Part shown: in pieces, positions 35,953 to 46,606 of the stretch
Position numbering within the stretch: the first letter of the stretch is position 1
Layout of the letters: each line of letters starts with the position of its first letter
From: Ilyonectria destructans
Taxonomy: Eukaryota; Ascomycota; Sordariomycetes; Hypocreales; Nectriaceae
Reading direction: 5' to 3'
NCBI GenBank assembly: GCA_020740775.1
Contig: JAHEWK010000009.1
Location: forward strand, 124,001 to 188,000
DNA length: 64,000 bases
The notes under the pieces: model-generated
Databases searched by the model: none
Told to the model about the DNA's origin: nothing
Seen by the model: only the letters and a program-made list of their open reading frames with translations
Made by a program: the position numbers and the translations under genes

Positions 35953-37120
35953 CTATAATCCGGTCGGGCTGATGTGAGCTGGCCGTGAGGTTATCCTATG
36001 ACGTGACAAATATGGCATTAGAGAAGGCAAATAGGCGACGGTTAGGCCGACGTAGAGGTCGAGAGAATTCCAATAATCTGCCAGTAACGAAGAAACAAAT
36101 AGGTAAGACCCATTTTCATAGCTTTTATTCGAGAGTTGCGTACCAACTGAGCTGATAGAAATAGAAAGGTTGTCCGATGCGTTTACGATTTGATGGAGCG
36201 CACCAAGGAGAAAGCGATATCGATAGTGCCCAAGAGATGAAGCAAATCCCAACCTGAGCGCTCTTTTGACATCAAAGCCTACCACAATAAGCCACGTCAA
36301 CACGAAGACCACATAGTCATTAGCAATAGACTGTGGAATATCTCAGTCAAGGAAGATCTCACTCAGGAGATCGCTGGCTAAGTGCAGAGACCAGCATATC
36401 TCAAAAATTAAGGAGGGCATATAAAGAGGACACGACAATTCGATATTCAGGTCCCTTGGATATAATTGTTAAATACAATACAGTAAACGTAGAATGAGAA
36501 GTTGCCACATACCAATTTCTCTTCAAAGGTAGACAGGTACAGTAGACTACAAGAATGGAGGCCACGAAGGAGGATGCAACGAATGCAATTGTAAACGAGA
36601 GAAAGATGCGCCGCTTGACCATAAACTCAGGAAATATTTGTAGATATATTGCAAGAAGCGCAGCCTTACACAAGTAGAAAGTTACAAGTAAGGGGGTAAT
36701 GCGAATCCAGAATAACTAGCCCGATAGTTTCGGTCAGCAGTTCTCTCCTCCATACGACACATCCGCCTTAGACTCAGAGCGGCTTATCTTAAGAATCAAC
36801 TGTATAACCTCCGGGGTGCCATAAAACTGCTCCAATACCGTCGCAACATCCAGTTCAAGTGCTCCTAGGCGAAGTAGCACGATATCGAAAGACGCAGATC
36901 CAATGCCAGCAACCCATGCCGCACATATGAGAATATCGCTGTTAAGCAGCTTTCGCCTTTGAATCAGAAGCCGTAAATAAACCCGGGCGCCAATTACTAA
37001 AGCGGCGATAAATATAAGGGTCCATTGCGTAGCCTGTAAGCAGATTCAACTTTTAGCTGTCGCAGCCAGCGGATTCAGGGGCAGAAGGCAAATAAGAACT
37101 GTTGCTGGGCCTGGTTTCAT
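35953..37120 (-). CDS. Rhodopsin-domain (fungal integral membrane) protein, possibly decaying
   Basis: A member of the fungal rhodopsin-domain family of seven-helix membrane proteins (PTH11-related). A plausible start is the ATG at 37120 (M-K-P-G-P-A-T), joined through an intron ending TTACAG near 37034 to A-T-Q-W-T-L-I-F-I-A-A-L-V-I-G-A-R-V. D-I-L-I-C-A-A-W-V-A-G and, after another intron, T-P-L-L-V-T-F-Y-L-C-K-A-A-L-L follow, then L-P-L-K-R-N-W. A phase-keeping intron leads to W-S-L-H-L-A-S-D-L-L. The next junction, towards V-V-F-V-L-T-W-L-I-V-V-G-F-D-V-K-R, does not keep phase with the obvious GT-AG pair. The only alternative removes a membrane helix. The C-terminus Y-L-P-S-L-M-P-Y-L is family-like. 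The protein is therefore short or frameshifted and may be a recent pseudogene. Its flanks are AT-rich and mobile-element-rich. Confidence 0.55.
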
Positions 37121-38367
37121 TATTATGGTGAAAAAATAGGCACCTCGTTTTTACAAAGGTAAAGAAACAGAGCACAAGCTGCTGAAGGTCGTGGGGCTTC
37201 ATAGCCCAAGTATCGGAGGAGCATTAACAGAGTGTTGTATTTACGAAACTTGCGATTTACAGGATGTGGTCTCACACCCCGTACGGTTAGCGGGAAGAGG
37301 CTTTTGAGTATCATCCGAATACTCTAAATTCGAGACTACAGGTAGCTCTGTTACCAGTTTTCGAACATCTCCCAGCCGATCATTATTGAGTTCAGCCACT
37401 ATTGTTGGACTGTAAGCCTTAAACTTCGTTTTATGGGCTTGTGTAAACCTTTACACCAAAAGTCTGGAATAACCCCACCACGATCGCTATCTCCGCACGG
37501 GTTCTCAACAACTCTCATCAGAGGGGAGGGCCAGCCTTATCTTAGATGTCATCCAAACTTCTCGCTCAAACTTGCACACTAATGCCTGTAAAGGCGACTA
37601 ACTTACATAGATCTTGAGGGACCGGAGCGCCTCGTGTAGCTGAACGGAAGACAACTGCCACGGAGGCAGGTTCTACTATGTTCATGTTTTGCCCGTGGAG
37701 TCTATCTGGCCTGAAAATACAGCGATGATCATTGAACCCAGGTACCTGAATGTTACATAGTCGAGGTGAGCTAGGCACGGTAGATGATGCGGGTCCGCAA
37801 AAGCTTGGCGAATAATGTGTATTAGAATAGTTTAGCGCATAATGTGGAAATCTATAGGGTCACTTGCGATGATGCGGGACCCGGCTAAGGCTTGTTTGGA
37901 CTCATAATCCGCCAAGCATGAAATCAAGGTACACCATCCACTTAGCCCCCGAGGTCGAGAAAATGTAGATCCGGAATTTTGTCTTCCGCCCTCCTCTGAT
38001 ATCACGCCTGCCCACTGCAAAGCGGGATGATCGTAAGGACACTAGGACCAAGCGGGAGAAGCACAAGCAACATGCCGATCTTGCCGAGCAACGCACCCTA
38101 ACCCCAGGTCTGGCTTCTACCGGTGCAATAAGCTGGCCGTAGCGCGACGTCATTTCATTTTGTGTCCAGAACTTCGCCCCCGCAAGCGAGCTCCCCCTCC
38201 ACTCAAACGATCCAAGGGTCTCGCAGTCTCGAATATGTGGCTCCTGAATAGAAGTCCTCCCGGAACTGGTGGGCAAAGGAGAAAGGCACCTTCCAAAGCT
38301 GAGATTGAAGACGCTGCCAACACCCTCTGCCGTCACAGAAGCTGTTCTTTTGGAGACCACGGTGACT
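37121..38367. other. Intergenic, about 1.2 kb
   Basis: No recognisable gene. Several overlapping short frames on both strands look random. Composition is ordinary. Confidence 0.45.
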
Positions 38368-38655
38368 ATGTGCGTGCATGACCGGCGGAACCGCATTGAG
38401 AAGCGTTATCACAAGAAGAAGAGGGGAAAGAGGGCCAAACCGGTTGGAGGCTTTTCTCGCAATGTGAGCCTCCATACGCTCCGTGACCAGCAGGGGGAAT
38501 TCATCGCCGAGACCCGTGAGAAGGAGCATAAGCGGCAAATTCGCTCTATTCGCTCTATGCCCCTTCGAGAGATAGAAAAGCCTAAAGCGGACTGGCGAGA
38601 GAACAAGGAGGTCATCTTCAACGGCGTCACGAAGAAGGTACAGTTCAAGAAGTAG
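38368..38655 (+). CDS. Unrecognised small basic protein or exon
   Basis: A frame of 95 codons from the ATG at 38368 to the TAG at 38653. It is open further upstream to about 38269 without another ATG. It is very rich in Lys/Arg (R-R-N-R-I-E-K-R-Y-H-K-K-K-R-G-K-R) and then predicted helical. A nuclear or nucleic-acid-binding character is possible, but I recognise no family. It is followed 36 bases later by an acidic frame in the same direction. Together they may be fragments of one gene or of a transposon-encoded protein. Confidence 0.35.
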   Translation: MCVHDRRNRIEKRYHKKKRGKRAKPVGGFSRNVSLHTLRDQQGEFIAETREKEHKRQIRSIRSMPLREIEKPKADWRENKEVIFNGVTKKVQFKK

Positions 38656-38691
38656 CTTGAACACACAGGGAAGGATAGGGATTATCTATCT

Positions 38692-39189
38692 ATGGATATG
38701 GATACACAACATTCCGAGACGACTCAACTGCTTAACGAGAAGACTGACGGCTTTATAATAGATACACAGTTGCCGCCAAAAGTCAGAGAGTCGATCGGTA
38801 AAGTAAATTACGCCCCGAAGTCCCTGAACGCGGTGGATTGGACCGCCCTCGCACGTAATGACGATACTGTCACTTTTGACCTTGGCCAGCAGCTCATCGA
38901 TGACGAGGGCGATGAAGAAGACGAAGCCGATGAAGAAGATAACCTCCGAATGATCGATCCATCACAACTTCGCTCAGAGCAAGACATGCCATGCTGGCAG
39001 CGATCTTCGCCACCGGTTACGCCCTCGTACGAGTCATCTCCCTTGCAGGAAGCCTCCTCACCGTGCCCTTCACATCCGCAACCTCAAGAACACATATCGA
39101 TCGACAAGAAGATTGAACAGAGGATCAGGAAAGATAAGGATGCGAAACAAGCTAGCTCGGGGAGCTCACGAGACGCTGATACAGCTTGA
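38692..39189 (+). CDS. Unrecognised acidic, low-complexity protein
   Basis: An open frame of 165 codons from an ATG at 38692 to the stop at 39187. The first half includes an E/D-rich tract (G-D-E-E-D-E-A-D-E-E-D), the middle is Ser/Pro-rich, and the end is basic. No domain is recognised and it is probably largely disordered. It lies directly downstream of a basic frame (38368-38655), so it could be a second exon or an independent gene. No intron signals decide this. Confidence 0.4.
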   Translation: MDMDTQHSETTQLLNEKTDGFIIDTQLPPKVRESIGKVNYAPKSLNAVDWTALARNDDTVTFDLGQQLIDDEGDEEDEADEEDNLRMIDPSQLRSEQDMPCWQRSSPPVTPSYESSPLQEASSPCPSHPQPQEHISIDKKIEQRIRKDKDAKQASSGSSRDADTA

Positions 39190-40038
39190 AATGTATGGGG
39201 GACCGTCTCTCAAGGCGGCGAGGCCTGAGTGCCTAAGTGACGGCTTCCATAGCTGAATGATAGTTATCTGATCGGTCATTTTATCAGGTCTCGTGAAAGG
39301 CCTCAATTCTCCACAATTTGCGGCTTGAAAATGACTTTGAAGGAGTGTGAACATCAAAAGATTGAAAAGTCGGGAAAACACAGCCAAAATCGGGCCCCTC
39401 CGGTGTCTCGCAATTTTCTCCTTGTCTAGCATTTTTGGGGCCAACTTAGCAAGCTAAGTTGTTTCGCCTGGGACACTAACCCCACATGAGCCAACGGGTA
39501 CTCCTGTTCATTTGGGACATTGAGGTTAGGAAGAATGGTTGTGAGGATCCCCTAGGTACTCGGGAAGACCAAGGTCTCTTAGGCGAGAGATTTCTGAACA
39601 ACGATGAGAGCCGCCAAATTTGTAGCAGCATTACCTTGGATGTGAAATTGTGAATTCTAAATCTTGAAGATATTGGGCGCTCTTATTCTGCTTTCTCTCA
39701 CTGCATAGGCAATGATACAGTGGTAGCAGCATCTAGGTCGACGAGAGTGCAACCCTGAGCAGCACTGGGCGGTTAGATATATGATACACAACAGCCAACT
39801 GGGTAATGCCACAGCTTCTAAGTATTGCACCTTCGCATTAATTGACCGGTGGGACTTGGATTTGGTTTGGGTCCTTTGAGACAGTCGCTACCAGTAAAGA
39901 AACCAGTGCGGTGAGGATTTCACTCGGAACAATCATTGCTCAACCAGACACTCCTGGAGCTTGTCGTGATGCGAAGGATGAACTAATACAAACTCTTTCC
40001 ATGGCATCTATGATTTACTGGGAAATAGCGTCTCGGAA
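39190..40038. other. Intergenic at convergent 3' ends
   Basis: About 0.85 kb of ordinary composition with no recognisable gene. It contains the 3' end of the P450 gene on the minus strand. Confidence 0.45.
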
Positions 40039-41725
40039 TCAAACTGTGCTTTGACGCTTGGAGATGCCAATGTCAAGCCCCAATGGCTTCCGCAGGAATC
40101 CCTCCCGTGTCTCCATAACATCCTGCCTCAAGAAGATATCGTATCTCTTAGCCCAAGTTACCGTAATCATTCCCAACTGCATCTCAGCGAGGTTCCTTCC
40201 CACACAAGACCGTGGGCCATAGCTGAATGGGATAAAGGCAGACTTCTGCTTATCAGTAATATTCTCCCATCTCTCGGGCCTGAAGTCCTCTGCATCCGGG
40301 CCCCATATTTCCGTCGAGTGGTGGACTGTATAGGTGGGCACGCTGAGAATAGTACCAGGACCAAAGTATCGACCCTGAAGGGTAATGCCCTTGGATTTAG
40401 CTGGAATCTCACGCGGCAGGCCAATTCCAGAGGGTGAATGATGCCTAAGCGTCTCGTTGATGCAATAACCGAGGTAAGGCAGATTCTTGACAGACTCATA
40501 GGTAGGAATATCAGTACTAGCAGGCATAACTTCACCAATCTCCTGTTGCAGCTTGCGAAGTACGCCAGGGGTCTTAACAACATGATAGAGAAGAGCACAA
40601 GAAGAGTTGGACGTTGTATCACTGCCGGCGATAAGTTGCGTGAGGGCCTCTGCGGTAAGTTCGTCTCGTCCAAGGGGCTCGCCTTTCTCGTCTCGGCCTT
40701 GCATTAATCGTGCCAGGAGGTCCTTTCTGGTTGAGTCGGCTCCACGCTCAAGGCGCTCACTGACTCTAGCAATGGCAATACCAGCTAGATTCTCGATGGC
40801 TTGCAATCCTTGGCTGAAGAAAGGGTCGGGAAGCCACTTTGCGTAGGGCTTGATCCAAGGCAGGCATCCTAGAGTAGCTGAGACTTCTCCACGTCGGTTC
40901 AAGATCTCTACCGCAGGAGCGTAGATGATAGGACTTGTTGGGCTTGTCTTCACCTCAGCGATGTCGGCTCCAGAAGCAAGCATGCCTATTGTAGCCGGTC
41001 AGTCCTGAAGGGGATTAAACAGCTTGGGAAAAAACTTACCAAATGGCTTGCCAAAAGCCAGGTCCGCAATGATGTCGAAAGCGAGGTAGTTGACTGGAAA
41101 TGCGTCAGTGAGTTAAGCAGGGGACGTCATTATCGACTTACACCATGAGAGGCACTCAAGACTTCCGGCCCCGTCCACCTGAGAGGTGTTGGCAGCATTG
41201 TCCCACTGCTTGACGAACAGCTCGAGATTCTGATGGATATAAGGCTCAAACTCCAGCACCGATTTTGGGGCGAAGGTATGCGACACGATCTTTCTCTTGC
41301 GAGTATGCTCAGCCCTGTTGCGTGTGTTGAAGAGCCCTCGACGAATGGACACAAACGGATCGTAGAAGTCACTACAATCAGTTAATACAGCAACCATCAA
41401 TCGATTGGAGGGATACATACGACTTGAGCAAGCCATTGCCGTGGCCGTAAATTGCTTGGATAGCATCCGCATCCGCGATACTGACATGGTTGGGAGCGAT
41501 TCGGACAACAGGGCCAAGCTTCTTATGGGCTTGGTCGACCATTTCGAATCGTTTTCCTCGCCGGCATGTTGACATCAACCAAAGATTGCTGAACTGTGCC
41601 GCAAAGGGAGAGGGGATGCCTCGCAGATTGCCGTATGCCCCAAAGTAAGGCACAAGCCAATAGCCCAAGATAACAACCGCTAGGGCGACAGGCACCCACG
41701 GAGAGAGCAAGTTCTCTAAAGCCAT
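40039..41725 (-). CDS. CYP53-type benzoate 4-monooxygenase cytochrome P450
   Basis: A microsomal P450 that, by family, para-hydroxylates benzoate and related plant phenolics with a P450 reductase, feeding the protocatechuate/beta-ketoadipate route and detoxifying benzoate. The start is the ATG at 41725, with another in frame at 41734. An N-terminal membrane anchor (V-P-V-A-L-A-V-V-I-L-G-Y-W-L-V) precedes the CYP53 signatures W-L-M-S-T-C-R-R-G-K-R-F and A-I-Y-G-H-G-N-G-L-L-K-S. Introns GTATGT...TGTAG (about 41370-41420), GTAAGT...TCCAG (about 41093-41141) and GTAAGT...AATAG (about 40986-41041) all keep phase. The I-helix is L-I-A-G-S-D-T-T-S-N-S-S, the ExxR is E-T-L-R, the heme loop is F-S-Y-G-P-R-S-C-V-G-R-N, and the C-terminal M-E-T-R-E-G-F-L-R-K-P-L-G-L is diagnostic. 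About 510 residues, complete. Confidence 0.93.
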
Positions 41726-43193
41726 TGTGTGCATTCGTCTGTGAGTCTGGTTTCGGTGTTTCTTGCAAGTGGTGGTACCTTGAAAGGTGAAACCAGTATT
41801 TGTATCCAGGACATGGAAGGCTTTAACCACCAAACTTGGCGCATCCTGGAGGACAAGATGAACCCGAAGCTGCCGGCAGAAACCCCACAGTTGGGGTGGC
41901 GATCGGCCGTTTGGAATGGAGACGGACACGGAAGTGGCTCGCCGCTTCGGCATTTGGAGCTGTCGGCTCGTAATTGATGGATGCCAATTGGAGACTTCAG
42001 ACCGCATCCAGTCACGGACCCAACAGTTATGACGCTTTCCCCGCAGTGCCACTTATCCTTTGAATCACTCACAGGAACATGAGAGGGTTGCGGCCATGAG
42101 GCGATTCCGATTGGCTGCAGTTCCGAGCCGCTTCGGTACTTAAAGTCGGGATGTGTTCTATTCTGCGGCACCAAGAAACAGTTCATATGCAATTTGAGGA
42201 CCTGAGGATGGTTGCCGTTCCGTTGATGATGTAGAAGAGCTGGACGCCGAAGCAGCGCTGGTCCGCCCTTCAACTGTTCCCTTACCACCGCCTTGTGGGA
42301 CTGCATGCTCCCCCACACATCAATACCCCAGACTGAACTGACCAGCGCAAAAAGGGCAACAAGTGCGTTGCCAAGGCAGCCCGAGAGGATGTCCCTGGCG
42401 AGCCAGGCACTAGGACGAGTCGAAGGCTGGTATTGGTATTACTGGATGGAAATACGGAATGCCAGCATCTGCCTGGAGATTCGAGAAGAGTGAACAGAGT
42501 AGTGAAGTGAAGAGCGGCCCAAGGCCACAGGCGCTGGGTCTTGGCGATTTTTGTGTCCTGAATAGGTTAATCTTGCCAAGCAGGTTAACCTTTGAACCAA
42601 CCGCCCTCTGGAGTGTGTTCGGCCTTAACACCCGATTCGCTGAGCTTCGTACTAGGCATTGCCGGTCCCGAAACCCCGACTCGAGATGCGGGACAAATGC
42701 CGGAACCAGCCTAGTGCTCCAAGCCGTTCTGCCTCTGTGAGTGCGGAGTTAGGAAATGCTTGGCCGTTTAGCGTATGTATCCACATTTGTATGCTTTGTG
42801 AGCTCACCTGATACCTCTGACTTCGTCATCCCTGAGCAAACGGGGCGGCTTGAACTCAATGCGATGGGGGCGATCCGTGTCTTTTGTTCCTGCCACCAGG
42901 ATGGTGGTCGTTAAGAATGCAGCTTGGCATCGTGACTACCTCTCATCGCTTATTACGTGTCCCGTGCGGAAATGTCGCATCTACCGAGGAGCCTAAGGTC
43001 TACTAATTAAGAGAAATAAGTCCCGGGTGGATGCAACATCCGGGGATAGAAATACAGTATCAAAGTTCAACGCTGCTGGTACTAAGCGTAGTACTAATTA
43101 TATATCTCTATTATGTACAAATAGTATATAGCTTTAATCTATCTGGTAATATTAAGTAAAGCTAAAAAAGAATAAAAAATAAACTTAAGTGAA
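41726..43193. other. Intergenic, P450 promoter region
   Basis: The upstream region of the P450 gene and the 3' flank of the beta-glucosidase. Several long frames here overlap each other on both strands and have no recognisable content. The last 120 bases are AT-rich. Confidence 0.45.
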
Positions 43194-46070
43194 CTAGACT
43201 CCTTCCCACTGAAAGCCGGAGGGTACAGTAAACGGCTCTTTAGCACACATAGTCTGCGCATCCTTTCCAATCTGGATATGCCATTGGCCGGGCTCGGCTC
43301 GCCACAATAAAGTTAATTCGTCCCAGTGAGAGATGGCGTCTATCCCATTTGTTAGTGGCGTACCGAAATTATCACGTAACATCACTTACATTTGTCCATC
43401 TCAACAGTCACAATCTCGGATTCTCCAGGTGAAAGTACAGCGGTCTTGGTGAAGGCTTGCAGAGTTACTTCAGGGTGCGTAAGGGAGTTAGAAGCCGGAG
43501 GTGGAGGGCTGGTGTAGAAGTGGACCGAATGGGCACCGGAAACCGGGCCAGTGTTGGTCACCTTTGCGGAGACATTGATTCGCCATGAGCTAGGAGAAAC
43601 CGATGCGGAGGGCGAAACGATGAGTTCAGAATACTCAAAGTTTGTATATGACAGGCCATGGCCGAAAGGGTACATGGGCTCAATACCACGGGCGTTGAAG
43701 TGACGGTAGCCAACCCAGATACCTTCTTCATAATAGGTTTTGGTTCTGGCCGATTTGAAGTTGAGATTTGCGGCGATGTCAAGCTCTCGTTTGGGTAGGG
43801 TGATTGGTAACCTACCAGAAGGATTTACCTTCCCGTAGACAATATCGGCGATGGCATTTCCAGCCTCATTTCCACCATACCAAGGCCACATAACCGAGTC
43901 GACGTGTTCCAGCCAAGGCATCGATACGGCGGAGCCTGTCTGCAAAATGACAACCTTTTTGGTGTCTGGGGCCTCGACGGCGACACGATGAACGAGGTCG
44001 TTCAGGCGGAGAGGGAGAGACAAGTTGGGTCGGTCATAACTCTCCGACTCCCAATCTTGATCCAATCCGACAACCAAGACAGCGACATCTGACGCTTTCG
44101 CCAGTTCGACAGCCTCATCAATGGTTCGGTCTTCGTCGATGACGGGGAAGGAGCCGAGCTTCATCCCAATGAGTTGCAATGGTTGGCTGTCCTGTCCTGG
44201 AGCCAGCGGAGGCTTCCTGGAGTCGTGCAACAGGTGGAATGTGTAAACCTGAAATTGAGTGAGTTAGCGACAGGAATGGCCAACCATGACCGATCCATCA
44301 ACTCACCTTGTCTTTAGTCACCGGCACCGTAATGACAGTGCCATTGCCTCCGTTTCCAAAGAAAGAAGAGGTTCGCTTCTGTTCTTTGGATAGGTCGGCC
44401 ACCAGCTTATGGTCCAGATGGACCCAAGCTTGGCCAGTGACGCTGACCTCGAACTGCCAGTCACCTGTGATTGGTGCGGTGAACAAGGTCTGGATCTCGG
44501 TGAAGTAGTCATCGCCCAGATCTGGATGCTTAAAGTCGGCGAGCATAATGTCTGAGTTGTTCCAGACCTCGGAGACAGCAGGCTGGCTCGCCTGCTTGCC
44601 GTCAATGATGGCGTAGTGCAGCATATCGAAACCCGGCGTGAGACCATCCATGCTGGTGAACTCTTCACCGAAGACTGGTAAGAACTTGGAACCCTTGCAA
44701 CCCAATTTATACGACAGCTCGATGTCGTCGGGCTTATTATCGACTAAGCCCTGCCATGGTGTGACACGCCAGGCTGGTTGAAGCCTCGCACTGCCGCCGC
44801 CCGTGATGACAGCGTTTTTAGCGTTGGGGCCCATGACAGCTACTTTACCGCGCCTGATGGGGAGTGCTGACGCCTCATTCTTAAGCAGTACGATGCCCTC
44901 ATTGCCAATGCGCCGCACCAGAGCCGCATCCGCCTCCTGATCTGCCTTGCGCGTCCATTCGACGGAATCGTCTTGGCCATAGACGATATCGGGATTCAAG
45001 AAAGTAAGTTTTTGGACCCATTTCAAGAGGTTAATGACTCGTTCATTGAGCGTCTCAGGCAAAATCTTGTGAGCATTAATCGATTGTCGCACTAGCTGTA
45101 GTTGGCGCCACCGGGGCTTTCCGGGCATTTCCAAGTCGAGTCCGGCGTTGATGGCTTCGGCGACAGAGTATGTGCCCATCCAGTCAGACATGACAAGTCC
45201 GTCGAAACCCCACTCGGTTCGGAGAAGATCTTTCAACAGCCAGTCATGCTCGGCGCAATGGGTGCCGTTGAGCTTGTTGTACGAGGTCATGTACGACCAA
45301 GGGCTGGCGCGAGCTTGTACAATTTGAAAAGGCCGAAGATAAATCTCCCGAAGCGCTCTGGGGCCAATGATGGAATCCTGACCCATTCGCTCATGCTCTT
45401 GGTCGTTGGCAAGGAAGTGTTTGATGGCCGCACTAATGCCTTCATCCTGAAGAGCCTTGACGTACTCGGCGGCAATGATACCGCTGAGGGTAGGGTCTTC
45501 GCTAAACGACTCAAACGCTCTGCCTCCGAGGGGACTTCTGCAGATGTTGATGGTCGGCGCCAACAGGCAGACAGAGCTCCGGGCTTTGGTCTCAGCGGCA
45601 AGTAGGCGAGCGGCTTTGGCGGGAAGGGTCGGGGAGAAGGTAGCAGCCAGGCCGGTGGCATTGGGAAGAACAACGGCGGGTGCTTGAGTTATGGCAAAGT
45701 CAGTATCGTCTATGACAGCTGAGCAAGCCTCGCAGCATAGCGTTACGCCACTCACTCATCTTGAAAAACGACTGCCCTCGGGCACCGTTGGGTCCATCTG
45801 TGAGCTTCACACTGGAGAGAGAAAATCCTCAGTAACGCTGCTAGGGAAATTTATCACTAGACAACACCTTACGAAGGAATATTAAGTCTGGGCAAGGCCA
45901 CGGTCCTGCGATTTCCATTAGTGAGAAGAATAGAAAAGATGACGCATTCACACTCACCTCCACCAATCCTCGCCGGCGATGAGAGCCACTTTCTCCGTCA
46001 GGGACATGCGACGGACAAGGTCCTCAATGGACGCGGTCAAAAACGACCGATCCATTCCTGCGTTGGCCAT
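43194..46070 (-). CDS. GH3 beta-glucosidase with PA14 insert
   Basis: An enzyme hydrolysing beta-linked glucosides such as cellobiose or aryl glucosides. The ATG at 46070 (M-A-N-A-G-M-D-R-S-F) lacks a signal peptide, so it is likely intracellular, consistent with cleavage after transport. Two short upstream introns (about 45832-45948) join R-M-S-L-T-E-K-V, L-P-R-L-N-I-P-S and L-T-D-G-P-N-G-A-R-G; a third (about 45694-45752) joins the main exon. The domain order is the GH3 N-terminal barrel, with K-H-F-L-A-N-D-Q-E and the nucleophile Asp in G-L-V-M-S-D-W-M-G-T-Y-S; then the GH3 C-terminal sandwich, interrupted by a PA14 module (G-D-W-Q-F-E-V-S-V-T-G-Q-A-W-V); then a fibronectin-III-like end. 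Introns near 44231-44306 and 43338-43386 complete it. About 855 residues, normal for the PA14-containing subgroup. Transcribed divergently from a sugar transporter 536 bases away. Confidence 0.93.
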
Positions 46071-46284
46071 TGCGATGTATTTTCAGGTCGGGGGACTCGT
46101 GCTTTGGTCGGTTCGTTATAATGGTATTGACCACAGCGGATAGCGACGAGACGATGCACAATCACGGCTGCCAGAGTAGAGCCGGAAGCAGCCTTTATGG
46201 CCACAAATGTTTGTGAAAACTGGGCACATGGTAGCTCTAGTGACACTTGGCCAGCGACCTGGGGCAATGAGCTGCCCCCCATTT

Positions 46285-46297
46285 CGGAGTCTCCCCG
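46285..46297. promoter_or_regulatory. CGG-N7-CCG candidate site 1
   Basis: The sequence is CGGAGTCTCCCCG, two CGG triplets inverted around seven bases, the classic layout bound by dimeric Zn2Cys6 proteins. It shares the right half (CCCCG) with site 2. Confidence 0.5.
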
Positions 46298-46323
46298 ACA
46301 GGCATGACTCGCTGAGGCTGGTC

Positions 46324-46336
46324 CGGATGTTCCCCG
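46324..46336. promoter_or_regulatory. CGG-N7-CCG candidate site 2
   Basis: The sequence CGGATGTTCCCCG is identical base for base to site 5 (55027-55039) upstream of the second sugar transporter, and is the exact complement of site 4. Confidence 0.6.
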
Positions 46337-46606
46337 AATCCAAGTCAACGCTAACATGCCACGCATCCTCCGATCGGAGCCCTTGGGACTCCATACTGCT
46401 TTACTACGTAGTATTCGTTTAATTGCTTTTTTTGCGTTTCCGGTAAATGTCGCCAGCCTACTCGTCTCTCCACCATCTACTTATTCTTCTTCCAGACTCT
46501 TCTTTTTACACCACTCATCCATGACCTGAAACGGTTCTGAAGACTCTTATCGCAGGACGGACTCAGGTCGCGTGACTGCTCCGAGTGTTTTATCTTGGCC
46601 GGAATC

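Larger units (their letters stand above)
46071..46606. promoter_or_regulatory. Bidirectional promoter of beta-glucosidase and MFS transporter
   Basis: A 536-base divergent intergenic region. It contains two CGG-N7-CCG sites (46285-46297 and 46324-46336) and the palindrome CTCCGATCGGAG at 46368-46379. A C-rich run (GCCCCCC near 46274) could serve a CreA-type repressor. The layout suggests coordinated control of hydrolysis and uptake; binding is inferred from motif type only. Confidence 0.55.

Noticed and set aside
41716..42318. Long minus-strand frame upstream of the P450 start
   Set aside because: It overlaps the P450 first exon in another frame and begins in promoter sequence, with no homology recognised.
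45102..45673. Plus- and minus-strand alternative frames within the GH3 gene
   Set aside because: They overlap the GH3 catalytic exon in the wrong frames; only the GH3 frame shows conserved motifs.
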